64,000 nucleotides of DNA from Paenibacillus sp. V4I7. Lineage in GTDB: Bacteria; Bacillota; Bacilli; Paenibacillales; NBRC-103111. Position numbers and translations under genes: made by a program. The stretch lies in the NCBI RefSeq assembly GCF_030817275.1, contig NZ_JAUSZD010000002.1, forward strand, positions 4,526,001 to 4,590,000, in the 5' to 3' direction. Shown one piece after another: positions 54,065 to 61,164 of this stretch (positions within the stretch are counted from its first letter, which is position 1; each line of letters starts with the position of its first letter). Below the pieces are notes generated by a model. It saw only the letters and a list, made by a program, of their open reading frames with translations, was not told the origin of the DNA and made no database searches.

Positions 54065-54958
54065 TTATTTCGAAATTCCTTTGCCCTTATCGGCAATTTC
54101 GGTCCATTTCGCTCCTACATCTTTGCTTATAAATATATCTTTATTGAAAGTTGCCAACGCGATTTCATTCGAGTCAGTAGGATTTTGAGCAATATAAGAA
54201 ATGGCATCCCCTTTATCCAAGGTAGGAAGTTTGATTTCTTTCTTTTCTTTACTGCTTAGATTGAATTGAAACATCGTCGGAGAATTGGTCGCCGCTATAA
54301 ACAATTCACCGGTATTGCTAAATGCTAAAGATGCTACAACTAATCCAGGAAACAACTTTTCGAAGTGATTTCCAGAATCATTGGAAAGATATAATCCTTC
54401 CTTGGATCCGAGTGCTATCACCTTATCGTCGGATGGATGAGTTGCCAAGGTTAAAGGTTCTCCTGAAAAACCATTCATTTCTGATTTACTCCACGTTTTT
54501 GCATCATCTTTTGTATAATACAATCCCGCCGATTTCATCTTTGGATTGGGTTGTGCATTAAAGACATAAATGGTATGAGTCTTATAACCCACCGTCATTC
54601 CATGGAAATCGCTACTGCCCTCCAAATCGAGTTTCGTTATTGTTTTCCCCATATCGGAACTTTTCACGATTCCTATGGGGTTTTTCAGGTTAGAACCGAC
54701 TCCGGGATGACCACTGCTATAAAAACCATTATCAACAGCGACAAAGCCCATATAATCGTTTTGCGGAGCGTCGACATGACTCCATTTACTTCCCGAATAA
54801 ACAACCAAACCTGTATGCGCAGGAATCATAATTTGTTTTCCATCTGTGCTATAACCCAATCCGTGGATATGCTCCATTGACAGTTTAGAAGCAGAGCAAG
54901 CTGATAGCATTAATGAAGCTGCGACTATTGAAGAAACGAGATTAACTTTATATTTCAT
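54065..54958 (-). CDS. F510_1955-type lipoprotein with sialidase/BNR-like propeller
   Basis: 297 residues; lipobox LSAC (C21) after MKYKVNLVSSIVAASLMLSA, so a membrane-anchored exported protein. Repeats such as GIVKSSDMGKT, GLYYTKDDAKTWSKS, GLYLSNDSGNHFEKL and DIFISKDVGAKW are Asp-box/BNR-like, giving a beta-propeller. EHIHGLGYS near the start is characteristic of the F510_1955 group. No catalytic function is established; it occurs in copper/metal loci of related bacteria. AAAAGGGGAAAG precedes the ATG. Confidence 0.8.
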   Translation of the reverse strand: MKYKVNLVSSIVAASLMLSACSASKLSMEHIHGLGYSTDGKQIMIPAHTGLVVYSGSKWSHVDAPQNDYMGFVAVDNGFYSSGHPGVGSNLKNPIGIVKSSDMGKTITKLDLEGSSDFHGMTVGYKTHTIYVFNAQPNPKMKSAGLYYTKDDAKTWSKSEMNGFSGEPLTLATHPSDDKVIALGSKEGLYLSNDSGNHFEKLFPGLVVASLAFSNTGELFIAATNSPTMFQFNLSSKEKKEIKLPTLDKGDAISYIAQNPTDSNEIALATFNKDIFISKDVGAKWTEIADKGKGISK

Positions 54959-55103
54959 TTTCTTTCCCCTTTTCTTGGTTTGATACTTTCTATGTCATGA
55001 TTTTGAAGCACCTTTTCTATTCACAAAACTCTTATGAGTTCTATCATTCGTTTATTCCTCATAGAATAATTAATAGATTCAAAAATTAACGGAGGAACAA
55101 ACA

Positions 55104-56291
55104 ATGAATTGGTATAGCTTGTATCATAAAATAAAGCGATTTCTTTGTGACATAGCTATAAATTCCCGAATATTTTTATTTTTATCTGTATTTTCATTCA
55201 CTCTTTTTATTTTCCTTAGCATTTCTATTCTACTACAAAGTAAAGTTTCTAGAGCACCAATTGCTAGTATGCATTCACTAACCTCGAATGCTTCTCCCGC
55301 TATCTTATATAATTTATTTTCGATGGAAGTTCCTAACTTAAATAGGGATGAAAAAAAGGAAGTTCTTTCTCCCACACGTATATACAATTCCTTAATACAA
55401 AGAGCTCCAAAAAGTAATCAGGATGCCCCTGAAAAATCAAATAATGCCCAAGATGTTCATAATGACAATTCAAAATTATTAGTTGGTGAAAACACATCTG
55501 ATATTGATTACCCGTCGGATATTAACGATGTACCAGCCGATGCACTTAAAACGAAACCCTCATCCCCACCAGAGACAAAAAGTAACGATCAACAAAAAGA
55601 ACAAACTGAGCCACCTAGTAAAGAAGCAATGACATCAAAAAGTAAAGCTGTACTCATTTACCACACCCATAACCGAGAGTCTTGGTTACCTGAACTAAAA
55701 GGGGTTAAAAACCCTGATTTTGCACTCGATCAGAATAAAAACATAACGCTTGTGGGGGAAAGAATTAAGCAAAAACTTGAAAAGCGTGGAGTAGCAACTT
55801 TACACTCTGATAAAGATTATCCTTCTTCAGTTAAAGATTTTAAGTACCCGAGTTCGTATAAATACTCTAAAAAAACCGTACAAGAAGCATTTAGTTCTCA
55901 TCCAAACATCAATTATTTATTCGATATACATAGAGATTCACAGAAACGTTCAAAAACGACAAAAACGATTAATGGGAAAGATTACGCACAAATTTATTTT
56001 GTCATTGGTGAAAAGAATCCTAACTGGGAAAAAAACTTGGAATTTACGAAGAAGATCCATGATCAGTTAAATGCAAAATACCCAGGGATTTCGAAAGGGA
56101 TTTATCAGAAAAACTCTAATGGCAATGGTGAGTACAACCAATCTATGAACCCGAATAGCACATTAATTGAAATAGGTGGAGTGGAAAATACATTAGCTGA
56201 ATCTTACCGAACTGCCGACCTATTAGCGGAAGTAGTATCTAATATTTATTTTGACGCAGTAGAAGGAAATACAATCGTTGCAAAAAAGTAA
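55104..56291 (+). CDS. spoIIP: Stage II sporulation protein P-type (SpoIIP-like) peptidoglycan hydrolase
   Basis: 395 residues, ATG with CGGAGG upstream. One helix at ~21-44 anchors the protein; a Ser/Lys/Gln-rich linker follows (~100-180) and the C-terminal domain contains IYHTHNRESWLP, NYLFDIHRDSQKR and NSTLIEIGGVENT, matching the His and Glu positions of SpoIIP amidase/endopeptidase. In engulfment SpoIIP acts with SpoIID and SpoIIM. Its presence inside a copper island, without gpr or other sporulation partners, points to a second copy rather than the housekeeping gene (inference). A terminator follows at 56303. Confidence 0.87.
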   Translation: MNWYSLYHKIKRFLCDIAINSRIFLFLSVFSFTLFIFLSISILLQSKVSRAPIASMHSLTSNASPAILYNLFSMEVPNLNRDEKKEVLSPTRIYNSLIQRAPKSNQDAPEKSNNAQDVHNDNSKLLVGENTSDIDYPSDINDVPADALKTKPSSPPETKSNDQQKEQTEPPSKEAMTSKSKAVLIYHTHNRESWLPELKGVKNPDFALDQNKNITLVGERIKQKLEKRGVATLHSDKDYPSSVKDFKYPSSYKYSKKTVQEAFSSHPNINYLFDIHRDSQKRSKTTKTINGKDYAQIYFVIGEKNPNWEKNLEFTKKIHDQLNAKYPGISKGIYQKNSNGNGEYNQSMNPNSTLIEIGGVENTLAESYRTADLLAEVVSNIYFDAVEGNTIVAKK

Positions 56292-56302
56292 GCATGTTTA
56301 TG

Positions 56303-56349
56303 AATAGAAAAGGATAACCCACTTGTCAGGGCTGTTCTTTTCTATTTTG
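56303..56349 (+). terminator. Terminator after SpoIIP-like gene
   Basis: AATAGAAAAG (56303-56312) and CTTTTCTATT (56337-56346) with an inner CCC/GGG pair form the stem, ending in TATTTTG. Confidence 0.8.
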
Positions 56350-56561
56350 TTTCATCTTTACCCAATATTCGCTTCAAATGTTTTTGTGAAAAAACTCTAC
56401 TTTACGGTTTCGGAATACATAAAAACGAGTAACAACTTTTTCACGTAAAACTCCTTCTCTAATCAATTATATTACTCACCGTGTGATCTTTTGATTTTAC
56501 GAAAACTTGTACATATTGCACTTATACCCTACATATGTATCCTATAAAAGGGGGAGAAACG

Positions 56562-57425
56562 ATGACCGGTTCCTTAATATTTATAATTGAATATTCCTTG
56601 CTTTCCTTTTGGATTATAGCTTTCATTATTCGATTTAGATCCAGAATTACCTGCATGGTAGGTATGATGAGCGCCATGAGTCTTGGAATGACGATAGGTC
56701 TTGGAGCAGGTACACTAATTGCTGCATTATTTCCTGGACACTTTTTCCAAGCGTGCATGATCAGTATGTTACTTGCCGGAATGATTGGCGCTATGGCTGG
56801 AATTCCGATCAGCACCATGGCTGTACTTGATGGCTTGTTATCAGGCATGATGGGCGGAATGATGGGTGCCATGCTAATTGCAATGTTACCAGCTGCGTAT
56901 ATTACACCCACACTTAAAATTGCGGGGGTATTCACTGCATGTATTATTTTCATTCTGTTCATCATGTTAATTGGAGAAGTCAGAGATTTAGGTTCAACAC
57001 CGCGATCACGATTATTCTTCTTACCACAAACGATGTTTGCAGTTGATATCTTATTGTTTATCTCCCTTTTCTTTTCCCAACCTCTCCCCGCCCATATGGA
57101 TAATATGAGCCCAGAAAATCACCATCATGAAAAGTCAAATAGCAATTACACAAAAGAACTTGTTATCAAAGCTACTGATTTTGCATTTTCACCTCAACAC
57201 ATAACGATAAGTGCTCATGAATATGTAAAAGTTACTTTAGTAAATAGCGGGAAAAATGAGCATGATTTTGAAATTGAAGGAGCGAACATCCATATCCATG
57301 CAATGCCGAGAACAGAAGATAGCGATGTCATTCGTATTGATAAACCAGGCATCTATAAAGCTGTCTGCACGCTTCCGGGTCATAAGGAATCAGGAATGGT
57401 GATCACGCTTACTGTAACTCCCTAA
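56562..57425 (+). CDS. Multi-helix membrane protein with C-terminal cupredoxin domain
   Basis: 287 residues from ATG 56562 (AAGGGGGAG upstream). The first ~180 residues form five or six helices rich in Met and Gly (GMMSAMSLGM, LLSGMMGGMMGAM), a composition seen in copper-handling membrane proteins. After a His-rich linker (PENHHHEKS) comes a cupredoxin domain (~195-287) with probable type I copper ligands: His in NEHDFEI, Cys and His in VCTLPGHK and Met in ESGM. It should expose a copper site outside the membrane. Role unknown; copper transfer or oxidation is an inference. Next to a broken thioredoxin-like fragment. Confidence 0.82.
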   Translation: MTGSLIFIIEYSLLSFWIIAFIIRFRSRITCMVGMMSAMSLGMTIGLGAGTLIAALFPGHFFQACMISMLLAGMIGAMAGIPISTMAVLDGLLSGMMGGMMGAMLIAMLPAAYITPTLKIAGVFTACIIFILFIMLIGEVRDLGSTPRSRLFFLPQTMFAVDILLFISLFFSQPLPAHMDNMSPENHHHEKSNSNYTKELVIKATDFAFSPQHITISAHEYVKVTLVNSGKNEHDFEIEGANIHIHAMPRTEDSDVIRIDKPGIYKAVCTLPGHKESGMVITLTVTP

Positions 57426-57432
57426 AACTAAA

Positions 57433-57591
57433 AATAATGAAGGCGACGACAAATGTGAAGTTATTGTTTATGATTTAAATAAAAAATGTGGTACCACCGA
57501 ATCCGAGGATAAAGCCAAAGCTTACGGCATTCAATCTGTTCCGGCTATTGCGATTAATGGAAAATTAATAGCTCTTGAATTACTGAATAAG
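57433..57591 (+). pseudogene. Remnant of a thioredoxin-fold protein
   Basis: After the cupredoxin stop a frame reads CEVIVYDLNKKCGTTESED then KAKAYGIQSVPAIAINGKL, which is the C-terminal half of a thioredoxin-like domain (cis-Pro in SVPAIAINGKL). The N-terminal half with the CxxC is missing, there is no start codon with a site, and the frame continues into unrelated sequence to 57876. A deletion during assembly of the island is the simplest explanation. The rest of the gap to 57722 holds only a hairpin. Confidence 0.65.
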
Positions 57592-57690
57592 TCGGCGCAT
57601 TCCAATTCACATACTCCCCAGCAAAAAAACGAGCGAACTCCGCAGGGCGGTCCTCAGCCTCGCATTGATTTCGCTCTGATGCCTCATCAC

Positions 57691-57713
57691 CCCAGTTTTC
57701 CGAGAAAACTGGG
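57691..57713. repeat. Perfect inverted repeat near the convergent gene ends
   Basis: CCCAGTTTTC and GAAAACTGGG form a perfect 10-base stem with a three-base loop, ten bases from the His-rich lipoprotein stop. There is no T-run, so it is not a good terminator on either strand, but could stabilise RNA. Confidence 0.5.
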
Positions 57714-57722
57714 CATTACTCA

Positions 57723-58595
57723 TTACGGTACTTTTACAACAAATGGTACAGTAAATACTTTACCATTCTGCTGGAATTGTCCCCAAATCTTATATACGCC
57801 GCTTTGCGGGAATGTTGTCATAAATTTGGCATCAGGTCCCTTTGCCTTTTCTTCTGTCGGATGCACGTGGAGATAGTTTTCTGCATCTTGGGTTAAGATC
57901 ACGACGTGTCCTACAGCTCCTAGGTAAGGCTGGAGGTCTGTTACGGGCTGCTTCGTCTGAGCATCTTTAATGTTGAAGTTCAAGTTCAGTTCCTTATTCG
58001 CCATTAGATGATCAATCGAAAGGGTTACTTCTTTTCCATCAACCACTTTGGTTAGTGTTGCATCTGGATCAATAGCTTTTGGTGCCGGTACGTTTCCTTG
58101 GATTGTAAACCACTGACTCTTATTCATTGCCCCCATACCGGTTGGCGTTATATCTGCAATCACCTTGTAATCGCCAGCTGTTGGAAATTGAGTCGTAACT
58201 GTAAATTCGCCGTTTCCTTTATTCTCAGGGTGAATGTGGTTAAAGAATGACAAATCCTTACTTACAATGATAAGGTGCATCTGTTTTTCATGGACGGTAT
58301 CCAACTTATCGATCGGTTTGCCGTTTTTGTCCTGAATCTTAATCGTAATCGCCGTTTCTTGGTTCGGCTGCGGTTTATCGGTAGAAAGCTTAAACTGAGC
58401 CTGGACATCTTCTTGCTTCGAGTCAGTTTCTTTTGCCTTCCCGCTATGATCCATTCCCGCTGTATTACCATGCGCAGCATTATTCGTTGATCCTGAAGTT
58501 TCATTATGTGAAGAATGGTCCGTCGAACTGCCTGATTCTCCGCATGCCGTTAAGAGGGCAGCTGTAAGTAAAATTGAAATCGCTACTTTTTTCAT
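57723..58595 (-). CDS. His-rich lipoprotein with duplicated YtkA/FixH-like domain
   Basis: 290 residues; lipobox LTAC (C18). A ~35-residue His/Asn/Ser linker (DHSSHNETSGSTNNAAH) leads into two related beta domains, each with an HxHP motif: FNHIHPEN at ~120 and YLHVHPTE at ~245, followed by similar strands (FTVTTQFPTAGDYKV and FMTTFPQSGVYKIW). They appear to be an internal duplication. Extracellular metal, probably copper, binding is suggested by the His motifs and setting. GGAGGAA precedes the ATG, right after two palindromic repeats. Last gene of the large minus-strand copper operon. Confidence 0.78.
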   Translation of the reverse strand: MKKVAISILLTAALLTACGESGSSTDHSSHNETSGSTNNAAHGNTAGMDHSGKAKETDSKQEDVQAQFKLSTDKPQPNQETAITIKIQDKNGKPIDKLDTVHEKQMHLIIVSKDLSFFNHIHPENKGNGEFTVTTQFPTAGDYKVIADITPTGMGAMNKSQWFTIQGNVPAPKAIDPDATLTKVVDGKEVTLSIDHLMANKELNLNFNIKDAQTKQPVTDLQPYLGAVGHVVILTQDAENYLHVHPTEEKAKGPDAKFMTTFPQSGVYKIWGQFQQNGKVFTVPFVVKVP

Positions 58596-58612
58596 GATTT
58601 CCTCCTAATATA

Positions 58613-58678
58613 GGGATCTTTGAGCTACGCTCAAAGTCTCTCTGCTCTGGGATCTTTGAGCGTAGCTCAAAGTCTCTC
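58613..58678. repeat. Twin 30-bp repeats carrying 19-bp palindromes
   Basis: Two copies 36 bases apart (58613-58642, 58649-58678) start GGGATCTTTGAGC and end CAAAGTCTCTC. Each holds a perfect 8-base arm palindrome CTTTGAGC…GCTCAAAG; the loop is TAC in one and GTA in the other, i.e. inverted. They lie between the histidine kinase and lipoprotein genes, just upstream of the lipoprotein ribosome site. Possible operator pair, tandem hairpins in the transcript, or REP-like element. Confidence 0.75.
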
Positions 58679-58735
58679 CTCTTTCTATCACCTTTATTAT
58701 AAAAGGGACTTGTGTAGATCTTGTGAGGATCGGTA

Positions 58736-59803
58736 CTAAGTCTTAGGTAAATGTATCTCTACAGATGTTCCTTTACCCAACTGACTTTCCATTCGAATGG
58801 TTCCTCCATGGGCTTCCACCAATTTTTTCACAATCGTTAAACCAATCCCACTCCCTCCTGATTTACGATCGCGGGATTTTTCTACACGGTAAAAACGTTC
58901 AAATATAAATCGTAGATCATCTTCATTCATACCAATCCCAGTATCCGATATACTAATAAGCACCGCGTGTTCTTCTTCCTTCACTTCAACAGATACTTTT
59001 CCCCCTTGAGGCGTAAACTTTAGCGCATTCGTTAAAAGGTTCACCACAATTTGACCCAGACGCTGCCTATCCAAGGTAGCTTCAACTTTTGTTAAACCTT
59101 CAAATAAAAGGTTAACTCCCTTTTGATCAAAAGAAGCCCGGCTTGCTTCGATATTACGATGAACAATTGCTGAAACATTTTCTTCCTGCAGCTTCAGCTT
59201 GAAATGTGGGGATTCCATTTCCGTTAATTGCTCTAAATCACCAACAAGGAACCGCAAACGTTCAATCTCCTCATAACAAGACTCAAGGCGCTCTGGAGTT
59301 GGCATCCAAACGCCGTCAATCATCGCTTCCATGTGGCTTTTAAGGGTTGCAAGCGGCGTTCTTAATTCATGCGCCACATCAGCAGTCATCGTTTTGCGTA
59401 ACTGCTCCTGGTGGATGAGCTGTTCGGCGAGATGATTAAGGGAGCCCCCAAGATCGGCGATCTCGTCATTGCCTTTGACTGTCGTTCTTGCTCTAAGCTC
59501 TCCATTTGCCATTTGCTCTGCGACTTTTTTCATGTGTATCAGCGGGGCTGTGATCCTCTTAGCGACGAAAAGACTTAACAGAACCGAGAGCAAAATACCC
59601 AAGATGGCAGACCAAAGAACAGACTGTACTAATGCCTGCTCAAAATGGGCATCAAATGCTGGAGAGTTCATATCCGTAGCCTGATGTTGATACAAGGAGA
59701 AGTGGTAGTGAGTCTCTAAGATAAACGCTATAGTTGAAATGAGCAAAACACCGGAGGCTACCCCAATAAATGCGATGACAATTCGTGCATATAGTCCTTT
59801 TAT
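58736..59803 (-). CDS. OmpR-group sensor histidine kinase, probably starting at AUA
   Basis: Kinase partner of the response regulator upstream. No ATG, GTG or TTG gives a complete N-terminus: TTG 59746 would start inside the first helix. In frame, ATA at 59803 is nine bases after GGAGG and overlaps the regulator stop as ATAA, giving KGLYARIVIAFIGVASGVLL as the helix and 355 residues in total. Then an extracellular loop (~35-70), helix 2 (SVLWSAILGILLSVLLSLFVA), HAMP (KRITAPLIHMKKVAEQMA), H-box VAHELRTPLATL, N-box LLTNALKFTP, DTGIGM and GGSGIGLTIV. The last gap to the lipoprotein gene holds twin palindromes. Confidence 0.85.
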   Translation of the reverse strand: MKGLYARIVIAFIGVASGVLLISTIAFILETHYHFSLYQHQATDMNSPAFDAHFEQALVQSVLWSAILGILLSVLLSLFVAKRITAPLIHMKKVAEQMANGELRARTTVKGNDEIADLGGSLNHLAEQLIHQEQLRKTMTADVAHELRTPLATLKSHMEAMIDGVWMPTPERLESCYEEIERLRFLVGDLEQLTEMESPHFKLKLQEENVSAIVHRNIEASRASFDQKGVNLLFEGLTKVEATLDRQRLGQIVVNLLTNALKFTPQGGKVSVEVKEEEHAVLISISDTGIGMNEDDLRFIFERFYRVEKSRDRKSGGSGIGLTIVKKLVEAHGGTIRMESQLGKGTSVEIHLPKT

Positions 59804-60495
59804 GAGGATTCGCCTCCAGTAAACCTGTAGCCTACGGAAAAGACGGTAACGATGTATTTAGGCTTTTTGGGATCTGATTCTATCTTTTGACGGAGGTTTT
59901 TGACATGCTGATCGATCGAGCGAGTATCACCTTCAAAATCAAACCCGAGCAACTTTTCAATTAGTTCCTCCCGTGTAAAGGTTCGGTTTGGATGATGCGC
60001 CAAAATCAGTAGCAATTTATATTCGTTTGGTGTCAGACTAATCAGATTCCCAATTTTATAAACTTCATGTTTCATCGGCCGAATGACAAGGTCGTCATTA
60101 TGAAACGAGATGACTTCTGCAAGAAGCGTATCATCTTGCGTGCGACGCAAAATGGCTTTTACTCTTGCTGTTAATTCACGTGGGCTAAATGGCTTCACGA
60201 CATAATCATCGGCACCAAGCGTTAATCCTTGGACGCGGTCATCTTCAGAAACTTTCGCTGTTAGCATGATGACAGGAACAGGAGAAAACTGCCGTATCAC
60301 TCTGCATACATCTTCCCCAGACATGTCCGGAAGCATCAGATCCAAAATAAGAAGATCAACATTTCCGCCACGAACGAGTTCAAGTGCTTTGTTCCCAGTA
60401 CCGGTTTGAATAGTAGCATATCCTTCATTTTGCAAATAGGATGCAACAACTTCGCGAATCTTTTCTTCATCATCAACGATTAAAATTGTCTTCAT
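59800..60495 (-). CDS. OmpR/PhoB-family response regulator
   Basis: 231 residues. Receiver ~1-120 with phospho-acceptor D52 (LLILDLMLPDMSG), acid pocket DDE (8-10) and Lys in YVVKPFSPREL. A winged-helix DNA-binding domain fills ~130-228 (LTPNEYKLLLILAHHPNRTF, RSIDQHVKNLRQKI). GGGGGTC before the ATG. Its stop overlaps the kinase start. Membership of the copper operon suggests it governs copper or envelope-stress genes, but CsoR is also present. Confidence 0.92.
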   Translation of the reverse strand: MKTILIVDDEEKIREVVASYLQNEGYATIQTGTGNKALELVRGGNVDLLILDLMLPDMSGEDVCRVIRQFSPVPVIMLTAKVSEDDRVQGLTLGADDYVVKPFSPRELTARVKAILRRTQDDTLLAEVISFHNDDLVIRPMKHEVYKIGNLISLTPNEYKLLLILAHHPNRTFTREELIEKLLGFDFEGDTRSIDQHVKNLRQKIESDPKKPKYIVTVFSVGYRFTGGESS

Positions 60496-60519
60496 AAATC
60501 GAACAGACCCCCGTTACAC

Positions 60520-61140
60520 TTACTCTACAATTGCCTCGCGCAATGCCTCGATTGTTACCCGATTGATAAATTTCGAAAACTTTTCCTTCATTTTGCCATG
60601 TTGCTGATAATGATGGATGAGTTTTCGAACTATCGGAATCAACCTGTCTGCTTGAACTTCGGACATTAGCAAGACCGCAAAAGATGGTTTTAACGATTTG
60701 GGCTCGCCACCGACATAAATATCAAACATATCTCTCATTTTGACCACACCGATATCTTTCAAAAGCGGTGCGCTCGTTCCGAGCGCACAACCCGCATATC
60801 CGATTCTTATAGGTGTTGGCGTTTCGATCCCAGAGATCGCTTTGTTTAACGATTCAGCCATTTCAAGCCCTGCATCTTCTGCTCCACGGCAAAAGTTACA
60901 CGTAATGAGGCTCTTGGTCACGAAGCCAGTAGGATATATTTCTAAGCCGATGCCAGACAACTTTTCCTTCACTTCATCCATTCTCTCTTCTTGCATTTCA
61001 ACATACAATTGTTTGAATGTCGTTAATTCTATTTTGGCATCCTCACCGACGATAGATCCAAGAACAGCCAATTGTTCTGGCTTAAATAAGGTGCCCCCAG
61101 TATGAAACCCTGGGGTAACTGCAAACTTCATCATCTGCAT
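60520..61140 (-). CDS. Half-size sulfite/nitrite reductase-like protein
   Basis: 206 residues from ATG 61140 (GGGAGGGG upstream). The opening KFAVTPGFHTGGTLFKPEQL and IELTTFKQLYVEMQEE resemble the ferredoxin-like half-domain of nitrite/sulfite reductases, and CNFCRGAEDAG with GYAGCALG resembles the iron-sulfur/siroheme Cys segment. Only about a third of a typical reductase is present, so it may bind a cluster or siroheme but cannot be a full enzyme. Placed between copA (25 bases) and the response regulator; its role in copper handling is unknown. Confidence 0.7.
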   Translation of the reverse strand: MQMMKFAVTPGFHTGGTLFKPEQLAVLGSIVGEDAKIELTTFKQLYVEMQEERMDEVKEKLSGIGLEIYPTGFVTKSLITCNFCRGAEDAGLEMAESLNKAISGIETPTPIRIGYAGCALGTSAPLLKDIGVVKMRDMFDIYVGGEPKSLKPSFAVLLMSEVQADRLIPIVRKLIHHYQQHGKMKEKFSKFINRVTIEALREAIVE

Positions 61141-61164
61141 GTCTTCCCCTCCCATGTATGCCGA

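Noticed and set aside
57679..57876. Plus-strand frame continuing from the thioredoxin-like fragment
   Set aside because: It runs antisense into the His-rich lipoprotein gene and has no independent coding evidence.
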